From the NCBI RefSeq assembly GCF_013340205.1, contig NZ_BJTG01000007.1, positions 186,001 to 250,000 of the forward strand: a stretch of 64,000 bases of DNA. Reading direction: 5' to 3'. Position 1 is the first letter of the stretch. Every line of letters begins with the position of its first letter. A program made the position numbers and the translations under genes. The stretch comes from Anaeromyxobacter diazotrophicus. GTDB taxonomy: Bacteria; Myxococcota; Myxococcia; Myxococcales; Anaeromyxobacteraceae. Under the pieces are notes generated by a model. The model did no database searches. It saw only the letters and a list, made by a program, of their open reading frames with translations, and was not told the origin of the DNA. Below are positions 49,838 through 58,604 of the stretch, in pieces.

Positions 49838-52066
49838 ATGGCCGTCCCCGCCGCCCTCGTCTCCGAGACGCTCAGCACCCTGCCGGGCGACGACGTCCGC
49901 TCCGTCATGTGGCGCCTGGAAGGGCGCTACGACCTGCAGATGCTGATCCAGTCGGTGCGCCAGGTGGCGCGCGGGCCGGTGGCGCGGCTGGTGGCCGAGG
50001 GGGCGCGCAGCTCGCACGACTGGACGGAGCAGAAGAACGCGCTCCTCGAGCACTACGACGCCTGCGGCGCGACCGGCGTCTTCATGGAGCCGCACCAGGG
50101 CGGGTTCCTCGAGGGGCCGAAGAACCTGGCCATGGCGCTGGTGGCGTTCGAGCTCGCCTGGGTGGACGCCGGGGCGGCGACCGGGGCGCTGGCCGGCCAC
50201 CTGGGGCTCTCCCCCATCCACGAGCGGGGCACCCAGGAGCAGCAGGACCGCTACATGAGCCTCTCGGCGCCGGCCGCGCCGGGCGAGGACCGCAAGCCGT
50301 GGCGCGGCGCCTTCGCGCTCACCGAGCCCATTCCGTACGTCGGCGTCGACACCGGCATGCTGGGCGGCAAGGTGAGCGTGGCGCGCTGGGAGCCGGGGCA
50401 GGAGCCGGTGCTCAAGGTGGAGAAGCGCGGCCGCTTCATCACCAACATGGGGTTCGCGAACTTCGTCACGGCCGCGGTGGACTCGGCCGACGAGCGCATC
50501 AAGGGCACCTGCATGGTGATCCTGGAGGAGGGCGACCCGGGCACCTTCGACCGCGGCACGCCCACCAAGAAGCTCGTCCACCAGCTCTCCTCGACCAGCG
50601 ACCCCATCTTCTCGCTCGAGGTGCCCGCCTCGCGCATCGTCGGCGGCTACAGCGTGAAGGACGGGGTGATCGTCCCCCGCTGGTCGCACGACGAGATCAT
50701 CGCCGCGGTCTTCAAGCACACCCGCGTGCCGGTGGGCGTCATGACCGCCGCCAAGCTCCTCAGCGCGGTCGAGCCGGTCATCCGCTACCAGCGCGGCCGC
50801 TTCCGCGGCGCGCAGCAGGCGCGGCCCGGCTCGCCCCGCTACGACCTCGGGCTCCAGGTGCGCGAGGACGTGCTGCACCGGCTGGTGGACGTGTGGGCCA
50901 CCGGCGAGGCGGCCGCCTCGCTCGGCTTCTCCACCTCGCGCCTCTTCGACGAGCTCGACCCGCTCGAGAAGGTGAAGTTCCAGACGCTGCAGGAGAAGGG
51001 CATCACCGGGCGCGCCGAGCTGCGCTACTTCAAGGACGTGAACGCCCGCGCGGTCGAGCTGGTGAAGCTGCGCGCGAAGCCCGAGGCCGAGCGCGACGCC
51101 GCCCGCGTCGCCGAGCTCGAGGCCGATCCGCTCGTCCGCTACGCCATCCTCGACTCGGCCGGCGCCGTGCTGTGCCCGGCCACCAAGCTGTGGAACACCG
51201 GCCACGGCGCCACCGTCATGCGCGAGGCGGTCGCCCTCATGGGCGGCTACGGCATCACCGAGGACTGCCCCGGCTTCCTCGGCCACAAGTGGATGGACGC
51301 GCAGCTCGAGGCCACCTACGAGGGGCCGGAGGCCGTCCAGCGCCGGCAGCTCTCGGTCTGCATGCAGAACGAGGTCTTCCTCGCCCAGCTCGACGCCTGG
51401 ACGAAGGAGCTCCGCCACATCGCCTCGGAGCGGCCCGACACTGGCGCCTGCAACCTCGCCTCCGCCTTCGTGCTCTGGCGCTACACCTACGACCACCTGC
51501 AGGTGGCGACCGACGCCACGGGCCAGAAGCTCTACCAGGGGCCGCGGCAGGGCGTGACCTTCGCGCTCTCCGACGCGCTCGCCTGGCTGATGGCGGCGCG
51601 CAGCCTCGTCCTCGACGTGGTCGAGCTGGAGCAGAAGGGCGCCGAGAACGCCGTGCTGGCCGAGGGCCTGCCGGGGCTGGTGCGTTTCTACCAGGACCTG
51701 TCGCACGTGCAGTGCGCGCGCGCCTCGGGGGAGGTGGGCCGCATCTGCGCCGAGCTGGTCTACGGGTACAACAAGCACCCCGAGTGGAACGCGGACGCGC
51801 AGCAGGCCTGCTGGGAGGCGCGCGAGCTGGACGAGCTCGAGGACCTCATCCCCGGCATCGGCAGCTGCGCCAAGGACGTCATCGAGGCCGGCGGCGGCCA
51901 CCCCGACAAGGCGGGCCCCTGCGCCCACTGCTCGAGCGTGGCCGACTTCGCCGCGCTCCGCATGAAGCTCGACCAGTGCCTCACCGGCGCGCGCCTCGCC
52001 AAGGACCGCGCCGCCGAGGCGCTCTCCAAGGTCATGATCCCCGAGGCGCTCGACTACCCGGTCTAG
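49838..52066 (+). CDS. Acyl-CoA dehydrogenase family protein with Cys-rich C-terminal extension
   Basis: The 742-residue flavoprotein has the ACAD fold: GVFMEPHQGGFLEGPKN, AFALTEPIPYVGVDTGM (FAD/substrate loop) and NTGHGATVMREAVALMGGYG with ITEDCPGFLGHKWMD near the C-domain. It is far longer than the usual about 380 residues. The last third adds helical domains and a tail rich in Cys and His, including IGSCAKDVIEAGGGH and GPCAHCSSVADF, which could bind a metal or cluster. It lies upstream of ETF-QO, etfB and etfA, so electrons should pass to ETF and then quinone. The acyl substrate is unknown. ATG 49838 with GGAAAGG upstream. Confidence 0.82.
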   Translation: MAVPAALVSETLSTLPGDDVRSVMWRLEGRYDLQMLIQSVRQVARGPVARLVAEGARSSHDWTEQKNALLEHYDACGATGVFMEPHQGGFLEGPKNLAMALVAFELAWVDAGAATGALAGHLGLSPIHERGTQEQQDRYMSLSAPAAPGEDRKPWRGAFALTEPIPYVGVDTGMLGGKVSVARWEPGQEPVLKVEKRGRFITNMGFANFVTAAVDSADERIKGTCMVILEEGDPGTFDRGTPTKKLVHQLSSTSDPIFSLEVPASRIVGGYSVKDGVIVPRWSHDEIIAAVFKHTRVPVGVMTAAKLLSAVEPVIRYQRGRFRGAQQARPGSPRYDLGLQVREDVLHRLVDVWATGEAAASLGFSTSRLFDELDPLEKVKFQTLQEKGITGRAELRYFKDVNARAVELVKLRAKPEAERDAARVAELEADPLVRYAILDSAGAVLCPATKLWNTGHGATVMREAVALMGGYGITEDCPGFLGHKWMDAQLEATYEGPEAVQRRQLSVCMQNEVFLAQLDAWTKELRHIASERPDTGACNLASAFVLWRYTYDHLQVATDATGQKLYQGPRQGVTFALSDALAWLMAARSLVLDVVELEQKGAENAVLAEGLPGLVRFYQDLSHVQCARASGEVGRICAELVYGYNKHPEWNADAQQACWEARELDELEDLIPGIGSCAKDVIEAGGGHPDKAGPCAHCSSVADFAALRMKLDQCLTGARLAKDRAAEALSKVMIPEALDYPV

Positions 52067-52179
52067 CCCTCGCCGCCGCCGCGCGCGGCCCTCGCACGTA
52101 GGTGGGCCTCGCCCGCCGCTGGTCCCGAGCCGTAGGGCGGGGGCTCGTCCCCCGCCGCTTCCCTGGAGAGGAGCACGCC

Positions 52180-54051
52180 TTGTCGAACGCGCCTGACGAG
52201 ACCTCGCCGCAGCCCGACCGCCAGAGCATGGAGGTCGACATCGCCTGCGTCGGCTTCGGCCCGGCCATGGGCGGGTTCCTCACCACGCTCGCGCGCGGGC
52301 TCACGAACCCGGACGGCACGCCGGCGGTGGAGAGCGCGGTGTCGCCCGGGCTGCCGCCGCAGGTGGTGTGCTACGAGCGCGCCGACGGCCTCGGCTTCGG
52401 CGTGTCGGGCGTGGTCACCCGCGCCCGCGGGCTCCGCCAGAGCTTCCCGGACCTCGACCCGGCGCAGATCCCCATGGCGACCGCGGTGAAGGAGGAGAAG
52501 GTCGTCTACCTCCTCGACCCCCACGGCGCGAGCCGCCGCTCGGCCACGCTCCAGGCCGCGGACGCCACCTTGCAGGCGCTCCGGCTGGTGCTGCCGCTGC
52601 GCGACCACGCCCTCGAGCTGCCCTACACCCCGGAGTTCCTGCACAAGCGCGGCGGCCTCGTCCTCTCGCTCGGGCAGCTCAACCAGTGGGTGGGCGAGCA
52701 GCTCATGGCGGGCGGCCAGGTGCAGCTCTGGCCGGCGACGCCGGTGGACGGGCCGCTGGTGGAGGGCGGCAAGGTGACCGGTGTGCGCCTGCTCGACCAG
52801 GGCGTGCAGAAGGACGGCCGCCCCGACGCAGGGTACGTGGCGGGCCTCGACGTGCGGGCGCGCCTCACCGTGGTGGCGGACGGCCCGGTGGGCGCGGTCG
52901 GCCGCGCGCTCGACGAGCGGTTCGGCCTGCCCGAGGGGCACCACCAGCGGGAGTGGGCGGTGGGCATGAAGGTGGTGGTGGACCTGCCCGAGGGCTGCGC
53001 GCTCCCGGAGGGCACGGTCCTCCACACCATCGGCTACCCCGAGCCGGAGATCTTCGGCTTCCTGTACGTGCACCCCGGCCGCGTGGCCTCGGTCGGCATC
53101 TTCGTCCCCTCGTGGATGGGGAGCCCGGTCCGCACCTCCTACCTCTACCTGCAGCACTTCCTGCAGCACCCGTACCTCTGGAAGCACCTCCAGGGCGGGA
53201 AGCTGCGCTCCTGGGGCGCCAAGTCGCTGCAGGAGTCGGGGCGGCGCGGCGAGCCGCAGCTCGTCGGCGACGGGTTCGCCCGCATCGGCGAGGGCTCCGG
53301 CACGACCAACGTCCTCACCGGCTCCGGCGTGGACGAGGCGTGGACGAGCGGGACCCTGCTGGCGGAGGGCGTGCTGGAGCTCCTGCGCGCCGGCAAGCCC
53401 TTCACGAAGGAGAACCTCGACGCCGCCTACGTGGCGCGGCGCCGCGCGAGCTGGCTGGAGGAGGAGGGGAGGGTGGCGGAGAAGGCGCGCGACGGGTTCG
53501 GGCGCGGCTTCGTGACCGGCCTCCTCGGGATGGCGCTCTCCGGGATGACGAAGGGGCTGGTGAACCTCGGCTCGGAGCCGGTCCCCTCGCACGAACGCTT
53601 CGAGAGCCTCGAGGAGTGGTACGCGGGCAAGATCCCCGGCACCGAGATCGACCGGCTGCGGGCCGAGTGCAAGGCGAAGAACACCTCGCTCCACGCCGCG
53701 CTCATGAAGGCGGCGGGCTGGCCGGACATCGTCTACGACGGCCAGCTGCTCGTCTCGCACCAGGACGCGCTCCTCATGGGCGGCAAGGTGCAGGCGCCCG
53801 CCGGCTACGCCGACCACGTCGTCTTCCGGCAGCCGGCCGTCTGCGCGCGCTGCGGGAGCCGCACCTGCATCGAGATCTGCTCGGCGCAGGCCATCGCGCC
53901 GGGCGAGCCGGGGCAGCCGCCCGCGTTCGACCGGGAGAAGTGCGTGCACTGCGGCGCCTGCCTTTGGAACTGCACCCAGGTGCTGGAGGGCGAGACGACC
54001 AACCTCGCCTTCCGCGCCGGCGCGGGCGGGCTGCACTCGGCCGAGAACTAG
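52180..54051 (+). CDS. ETF-quinone oxidoreductase-like (FixC-FixX fusion) flavoprotein
   Basis: The 623-residue protein starts with an FAD dinucleotide-binding segment (VDIACVGFGPAMGGFLTTLA), runs through a FixC/ETF-QO body (GRVASVGIFVPSWMGSPVRT, IGEGSGTTNVLTGSGVDEAW) and ends with a ferredoxin-like domain: VCARCGSRTCIEICSAQAIA and CVHCGACLWNCTQ. That gives eight cysteines, more than the four of classical ETF-QO, so one or two clusters are possible. It should move electrons from ETF to membrane quinone. TTG 52180 is chosen for the strong GGAGAGGAG site. ATG 52228 is the alternative. Confidence 0.82.
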   Translation: MSNAPDETSPQPDRQSMEVDIACVGFGPAMGGFLTTLARGLTNPDGTPAVESAVSPGLPPQVVCYERADGLGFGVSGVVTRARGLRQSFPDLDPAQIPMATAVKEEKVVYLLDPHGASRRSATLQAADATLQALRLVLPLRDHALELPYTPEFLHKRGGLVLSLGQLNQWVGEQLMAGGQVQLWPATPVDGPLVEGGKVTGVRLLDQGVQKDGRPDAGYVAGLDVRARLTVVADGPVGAVGRALDERFGLPEGHHQREWAVGMKVVVDLPEGCALPEGTVLHTIGYPEPEIFGFLYVHPGRVASVGIFVPSWMGSPVRTSYLYLQHFLQHPYLWKHLQGGKLRSWGAKSLQESGRRGEPQLVGDGFARIGEGSGTTNVLTGSGVDEAWTSGTLLAEGVLELLRAGKPFTKENLDAAYVARRRASWLEEEGRVAEKARDGFGRGFVTGLLGMALSGMTKGLVNLGSEPVPSHERFESLEEWYAGKIPGTEIDRLRAECKAKNTSLHAALMKAAGWPDIVYDGQLLVSHQDALLMGGKVQAPAGYADHVVFRQPAVCARCGSRTCIEICSAQAIAPGEPGQPPAFDREKCVHCGACLWNCTQVLEGETTNLAFRAGAGGLHSAEN

Positions 54052-54069
54052 AGTTCACCAGGAGGCTAC

Positions 54070-54879
54070 ATGAGCGGTTACCACGTCGTCGTCTGCGGAA
54101 GCATCGTCCCCGACCCGCTGCAGACCCTCGAGCCGATCACGGGCCCGACCGGCCCGTCGCTGAAGAACGAGATGATGCTGCCGGCCGTGCTCGACCCGTG
54201 GGCGGCGCAGGCGCTCTTCGAGGCGGCCGCCCTGGCGCAGAAGGCGCCCGGCTCCAAGGTGTGGCTGGTCGCGCTCGGCCCCAAGGCGAAGCTGCAGCAG
54301 GTGATGATGGCGGTGGGGCAGAAGGTGCCCTTCGAGCTGGTGGCGGTGGACGGCCCCGCGGGCGGGTTCGTGGACGCGCACGAGACCGCGGCCGCGCTGG
54401 CGGAGGCGGTGCAGGCGATCCCGGGGCTCGACCGCGCCCGCCTGCTGCTCTTCGGCGGCTGGGAGTCGGGCTCGCGCGGCGCCGGCGTCACGCTCCAGCT
54501 CGTCGGCGAGCGGCTCGGCCTGCAGGACCAGTTCCAGGGCGTCGACCAGCTCACCCCGCAGCCGGACGGCTCGCTCGAGATCCTGGAGCGCGTCGAGGGC
54601 GGCAAGCACCAGGTGTCGGTGGTGGCCGGCCCGCCGGCGCTGCTCGGCTGGGCCACCGGCAACCTGCCCGAGCCGCGCAACAACCCGCAGGTGGGCATGG
54701 CCAACATGAAGGGCATCATGCCGGCGCTGCAGAAGGCGAAGCCGGCCAAGGTCGGGGCGGCCGACGCCCAGTACCTGGCCGTGCAGCTGCCGAAGCAGCA
54801 GCGCGAGACGCGCGTGGTGAAGGACCTGACCCCGGACGCGATCGCGGCCGAGCTGGTCGAGTGGATCTCGAAGGACTAG
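54070..54879 (+). CDS. etfB: Electron transfer flavoprotein beta subunit (divergent)
   Basis: The 269-residue subunit fits EtfB/FixA: an N-terminal VVVCGSIVPDPLQTLEP, central LLLFGGWESGSRGAGVTLQL and the signature region TGNLPEPRNNPQVGMANMKG with PALQKAKPAKV. It binds a flavin or AMP and pairs with EtfA. It diverges from the standard (GSxxD-type loops altered) but keeps NLPEPR. AGGAGG lies 7 nt before the ATG. It is in order between ETF-QO and etfA. Confidence 0.8.
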   Translation: MSGYHVVVCGSIVPDPLQTLEPITGPTGPSLKNEMMLPAVLDPWAAQALFEAAALAQKAPGSKVWLVALGPKAKLQQVMMAVGQKVPFELVAVDGPAGGFVDAHETAAALAEAVQAIPGLDRARLLLFGGWESGSRGAGVTLQLVGERLGLQDQFQGVDQLTPQPDGSLEILERVEGGKHQVSVVAGPPALLGWATGNLPEPRNNPQVGMANMKGIMPALQKAKPAKVGAADAQYLAVQLPKQQRETRVVKDLTPDAIAAELVEWISKD

Positions 54880-54893
54880 GACCGGAGCCGACC

Positions 54894-55928
54894 ATGGAGA
54901 CCATCCTCTTCCTCAGCCACACCGAGCCGGACGGCGCGCTCCCGCGCGCCGCCCTCGAGGCCTTGACCGCCGCGCGGGCGCTGGCGCAGGGCACGAAGGG
55001 CCAGCTCGTCCTGGGCGTCTTCGGCGCCGAGACCGCCGGCGCCGCCGCGCAGCTCGCCGGCGCCGGGGCGCAGCGCGCCCTGGCGGTGACGAGCCCCGAG
55101 CTCGCCGCCGCGCGCTACGCCAGCGACGCCGCCGCCGCCGAGGCGCTGGCGCGCGCCGCCGGGGCCACCGTCGTGGTGGCGCCCTCCACCTCCCGCCTGG
55201 CGCGGGTGCTGGCGGGCGTCTCGCACCGGCTCGGCGGCAAGATCGACACCCACGCCACCGGCGTCGCCGCGCAGGACGGGGCGCCCACCGTCACGCGCTG
55301 GTTCTACCGGCAGCGGATGGAGGCGACGCTGCGCCGCGCCGCCCGCCCCTGGTTCGTCACCGTCGACGCCGGCACCCAGCCCGCCTTCCGGGCCGAGGGC
55401 GCCGCGCCGGCCCTCGAGGCGGTGCCGCTCGCGCTCGCCGACGCGCAGCGCCGCACCCGGGTCACCGGGTTCCGGGCGCCGGAGGCGCAGGCGCAGACCA
55501 TCCGGCCCGACGCGAAGCTGCTCTTCGTGGCCGGCGCCGGCTGGACGAAGAAGCAGGCCGACGGCAAGCCGCACCTCGACCAGGCCGAGCAGCTCATCCT
55601 CGGCTTCCTCGGGAAGGCGAAGGCGTCGCTGGGCTCGTCCAAGTCGATGACCGACCTCGCCACCGAGGGGCACGGCGTCATGGGGTTCATGACGCACCTC
55701 AACCAGGTGGGCCAGACCGGCTCCACGCCGCGCCACGCCAAGGGGCTCGCCACCTGCTGCCACGGCGAGGAGCCGCACGTGGTCGGCTGGCGCTTCATCA
55801 ACGAGCGGCGCGCCGTGAACCTCGACCCGAACTGCGGCTGGGCGCGGGGCAAGGCCGACGTGGTCTACGTCGCCGACGCCTTCGCGGTGATGGAGAAGGT
55901 CAACGCGCTGCTGGCGTCGCGCGGGTAG
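54894..55928 (+). CDS. etfA: Electron transfer flavoprotein alpha subunit (divergent)
   Basis: The 344-residue subunit carries an N-terminal Rossmann-like domain (METILFLSHTEPDG) and a C-terminal FAD domain. VNQVGQTG appears in modified form (LNQVGQTGSTPRHAKG). The canonical SGAIQH signature of EtfA is absent. CCHGEEPHVVGWRFINE and VNLDPNCGWARGKADVVYVA stand in its place. This subfamily therefore may bind FAD differently. It ends the four-gene operon, 14 bp after etfB, and is convergent with the MCP-like gene. Confidence 0.78.
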   Translation: METILFLSHTEPDGALPRAALEALTAARALAQGTKGQLVLGVFGAETAGAAAQLAGAGAQRALAVTSPELAAARYASDAAAAEALARAAGATVVVAPSTSRLARVLAGVSHRLGGKIDTHATGVAAQDGAPTVTRWFYRQRMEATLRRAARPWFVTVDAGTQPAFRAEGAAPALEAVPLALADAQRRTRVTGFRAPEAQAQTIRPDAKLLFVAGAGWTKKQADGKPHLDQAEQLILGFLGKAKASLGSSKSMTDLATEGHGVMGFMTHLNQVGQTGSTPRHAKGLATCCHGEEPHVVGWRFINERRAVNLDPNCGWARGKADVVYVADAFAVMEKVNALLASRG

Positions 55929-55934
55929 CCCCGG

Positions 55935-56771
55935 CTACTCCTTCGCCAGCTCCGCCACCGCGCGCTGGAGGCCCTCCACCACCTGGCGGACCTCCGCCAG
56001 CGCGGCCGTCTGCCCGCGCGCGAGGGCCGCGCTGCGGTCGATGGCGCCGCCCAGCCGGCCCATCGACTGGTGCGCGTCGGAGAGGGTGACCTGGATCTCG
56101 TTGGCGGCGGTGCGGGCGCCCTCGGCGAGCGCGAGCATCTCGCGCGCCACCACCGCGAAGCCGCGCCCCTGCTCGCCGGCGCGGGCGGCCTCCACCGAGC
56201 CGTTGATGGAGAGGATGCGGCTCTTCTGCGCGATCTCCTGCACGGTCCGGACGACGAGGTCGGTCCGCTCCACCTGGGCGGCCGCGTCCTTCGACGCCGC
56301 CACCATCACCCCCACCACCTGCTCCGACTCGGCCGAGGCCTCCGCCGCCTTGCCGGACACCGCCGCGACCCCGGTGAAGACCTCCGCCGCGGCGCCCTTC
56401 AGCGCCGAGCGCTGCCGCTCCTCCTGCGCCCACGACACCACCACCGCCGCCGCGATCCGCGCCAGCGGCCGCGCGATCTCGAGCGAGCCGGCCAGCCCGA
56501 ACGTCCCCACCCGCTGGCCGTCGAGCACGATGACGCAGTTGCACCCCTCCTTCATCCGGGGGTCCTGCGCGACGTCCTCGGCGGTGACGAACAGCTCGTC
56601 CGCCTCGCCCGCCAGGATCCGCTTCGCGAAGGCGTGGGACGTCCCGATGCGGCGGCGATCCACGCTCTCGACGATGGTCCCGGTCTCGTCGCACACCATC
56701 ATCGGCAGCCGGGTCGCGGTGTGCACGAAGTCGACGAAGCGCCGGGCGACGCGGCGGAGGTCCTCGTTCAC
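55935..56771 (-). CDS. Soluble diacid-recognition plus MCP-like signalling protein
   Basis: The 278-residue cytoplasmic protein joins an N-terminal domain resembling sugar-diacid recognition ([20 protein letters not shown] then [15 protein letters not shown]) to a C-terminal methyl-accepting chemotaxis-like helical hairpin with [20 protein letters not shown] and [15 protein letters not shown]. There is no membrane segment. The tip differs from the canonical QTNLLALNAAIEAARAGE, which may alter CheA contact. GTG 56771 is chosen because the conserved diacid fold starts at once. It shares a 6-bp stop-codon palindrome with etfA (55925-55938). It may sense diacids in the cytoplasm. Confidence 0.75.
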   Translation of the reverse strand: MNEDLRRVARRFVDFVHTATRLPMMVCDETGTIVESVDRRRIGTSHAFAKRILAGEADELFVTAEDVAQDPRMKEGCNCVIVLDGQRVGTFGLAGSLEIARPLARIAAAVVVSWAQEERQRSALKGAAAEVFTGVAAVSGKAAEASAESEQVVGVMVAASKDAAAQVERTDLVVRTVQEIAQKSRILSINGSVEAARAGEQGRGFAVVAREMLALAEGARTAANEIQVTLSDAHQSMGRLGGAIDRSAALARGQTAALAEVRQVVEGLQRAVAELAKE

Positions 56772-56961
56772 GCGCGGGCTCCCGGGGCGGTGGACATCCC
56801 GCCCGGCGAGTGCGGCTCCTGAAGGTCGCGGTCCACCCCCGATCCCCGTGCAGGAAGCGTGCGCCCCGGGCCGGTGCGCCGGCGCGGCCCCCGGCGCGCG
56901 GGACACGCCGCGGCGCGGCGGGGTGTCGCGGACCCCGGGTCGAGAAGGAGAGCGGGCCGCG

Positions 56962-56999
56962 ACCCTGTCCGGCGCTGTCAGACAGGTCCGCTACAGGGT
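56962..56999 (+). promoter_or_regulatory. Nested inverted repeats upstream of the nucleobase permease
   Basis: Outer arms ACCCTGT (56962-56968) and ACAGGGT (56993-56999) enclose the perfect palindrome CTGTC-A-GACAG (56975-56985). This lies 66 bp before the permease ATG. It could be an operator or an RNA switch. No known purine or PRPP motif is recognised. Confidence 0.5.
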
Positions 57000-57065
57000 G
57001 AGCCCGCGCCGGGCTCGCCGCCCGGTCGGTCGCCCGCGCGCGCGCGGGCAGGGAGAGGGACCTTC

Positions 57066-58385
57066 ATGAGCCAGCCGAGGACCGTCGACGTCGGGGAGCG
57101 CTTGCCGCTCCTGCAGAGCATCCCGCTCAGCCTGCAGCACCTGTTCGCCATGTTCGGGGCGACCGTGCTCGTCCCGTATCTGGTCGGGCTCGACACGTCG
57201 GTGACGCTCTTCTCGAGCGGCGTCGGCACGCTGCTCTACATCTTCATCACCAAGGGGAAGATCCCGGCCTACCTCGGCTCCTCCTTCGCGTTCATCGGCG
57301 CGCTGACGGTGCTGCTGGGCGTGAAGCCGGGCCAGCTCGCCGACGCGTCGCACATCGCCGTCGCGATGGGCGGCTGCGTGGTGGTGGGGCTCATCTACAT
57401 CGCGGTGGCGGCGGTCATCGCCCGCTTCGGCACCCGCTGGATCGACCTCCTCCTCCCGCCGGTGGTGATCGGCTCGGTGGTGGTGGTGATCGGCCTCGGC
57501 CTGGCGCGCGTCGCGGTGGACATGGCGACCGGCGCGGCCGTGGGCGGCTACAGCGCGAGCTCGTTCGCGGTGGCGCTCATCGCGCTCGCCATCGCCATCT
57601 GCGCGGCCACCTTCCTGCGCGGCTTCCTGGGCGTCATCCCCATCCTCATCGGCATCGCCGGCGGGTACGCGGTGGCGCTCGCCATGGGCAAGGTGGACTT
57701 CTCGCCGGTGGCGGGGGCGCAGGCCTTCGCGGTGCCGCAGTTCGTCCTCCCGCGGCTGACCTGGGGCGCGGTGCTGGCGCTCGGCCCCATCTCGCTCGTG
57801 GTCATCACCGAGCACATCGGCCACCTCATCGTGACGAACCGGGTCTGCAACCGCGACTTCTTCAAGGAGCCGGGCCTGCACCGCTCCCTGGCCGGCGACG
57901 GCGTGGCGACCGCGGTGGCCGGAATGATCGGCGGCCCCCCGAACACCACCTACGGCGAGAACATCGGCGTGATGGCCATCACCCGCGTCTTCAGCGTGTG
58001 GGTCATCGGCGGCGCGGCGGTGCTCGCCATCGTGATGTCCTTCATCCCGAAGATCGGGATGCTCATCCACACCATCCCGGTGCCGGTCATGGGCGGCATC
58101 TGCATCCTGCTCTTCGGGATCATCGGCTCGCAGGGCGTGCGCATGCTGGTCGAGGCCGGCATCGACTTCTCGCAGAAGCGCAACCTCATCATCGCCTCCG
58201 TCATCCTCGTCATCGGGATCGGCGGGGCGCACGTCCAGCTCGGCGGCGTGGAGTTCTCCGAGATGCCGCTCGCCACCTACGTGGGCATCCTCCTCAACCT
58301 CGTGCTGCCGCGCTCGAAGGAGCTCGAGGGGAACGGGGAGGGCAACGGCCTGCCGGCCGCCGCGCTCGACGCGCCGGACGTGTAG
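57066..58385 (+). CDS. uraA: Uracil/xanthine permease (NCS2 family)
   Basis: The 439-residue inner-membrane protein has about 14 hydrophobic segments and the NCS2 features SLQHLFAMFGATVLVPYLVG (with the QH motif), ITEHIGHLIVTNRV (substrate-site Glu) and GGPPNTTYGENIGVMAITRV. In NCS2 the TTYGEN pattern fits the uracil branch rather than the NxGxxxLTR-type xanthine branch, so uracil is the likely substrate. A GGGAGAGGG site precedes the ATG. The nested inverted repeat upstream is a candidate regulator. A strong terminator follows. Confidence 0.9.
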   Translation: MSQPRTVDVGERLPLLQSIPLSLQHLFAMFGATVLVPYLVGLDTSVTLFSSGVGTLLYIFITKGKIPAYLGSSFAFIGALTVLLGVKPGQLADASHIAVAMGGCVVVGLIYIAVAAVIARFGTRWIDLLLPPVVIGSVVVVIGLGLARVAVDMATGAAVGGYSASSFAVALIALAIAICAATFLRGFLGVIPILIGIAGGYAVALAMGKVDFSPVAGAQAFAVPQFVLPRLTWGAVLALGPISLVVITEHIGHLIVTNRVCNRDFFKEPGLHRSLAGDGVATAVAGMIGGPPNTTYGENIGVMAITRVFSVWVIGGAAVLAIVMSFIPKIGMLIHTIPVPVMGGICILLFGIIGSQGVRMLVEAGIDFSQKRNLIIASVILVIGIGGAHVQLGGVEFSEMPLATYVGILLNLVLPRSKELEGNGEGNGLPAAALDAPDV

Positions 58386-58394
58386 CGCCCCGGC

Positions 58395-58429
58395 GGGAGG
58401 CGGGGACGGCGCACCGTCCCCCGCCTCCC
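58395..58429 (+). terminator. Terminator after uraA
   Basis: GGGAGGCGGGGACGG and CCGTCCCCCGCCTCCC form a 15-bp stem with one bulged base and a 4-nt loop, 9 bp after the stop. It is followed by CCCTACAG, with no T-run. Confidence 0.7.
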
Positions 58430-58604
58430 CCTACAGCGGCCGACATGTAGTTACCCAGGGTAAAAAGAGACCTGCGGCCGGATTGCTTCACTTGCTCGGG
58501 TGTCGTGTATCGTGGCGGCTGGCGGATTTCCGGCGCGGGGGGCGACGGAACGCCGGCTGCACGGAGAGTGAGCCCCGGCGCGCGAGCGCCAGCAAGAGGA
58601 GCGC

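Noticed and set aside
56772-57065. Purine or PRPP riboswitch before the uracil permease
   Set aside because: There are inverted repeats but none of the conserved core nucleotides of known nucleobase-related riboswitches could be placed.
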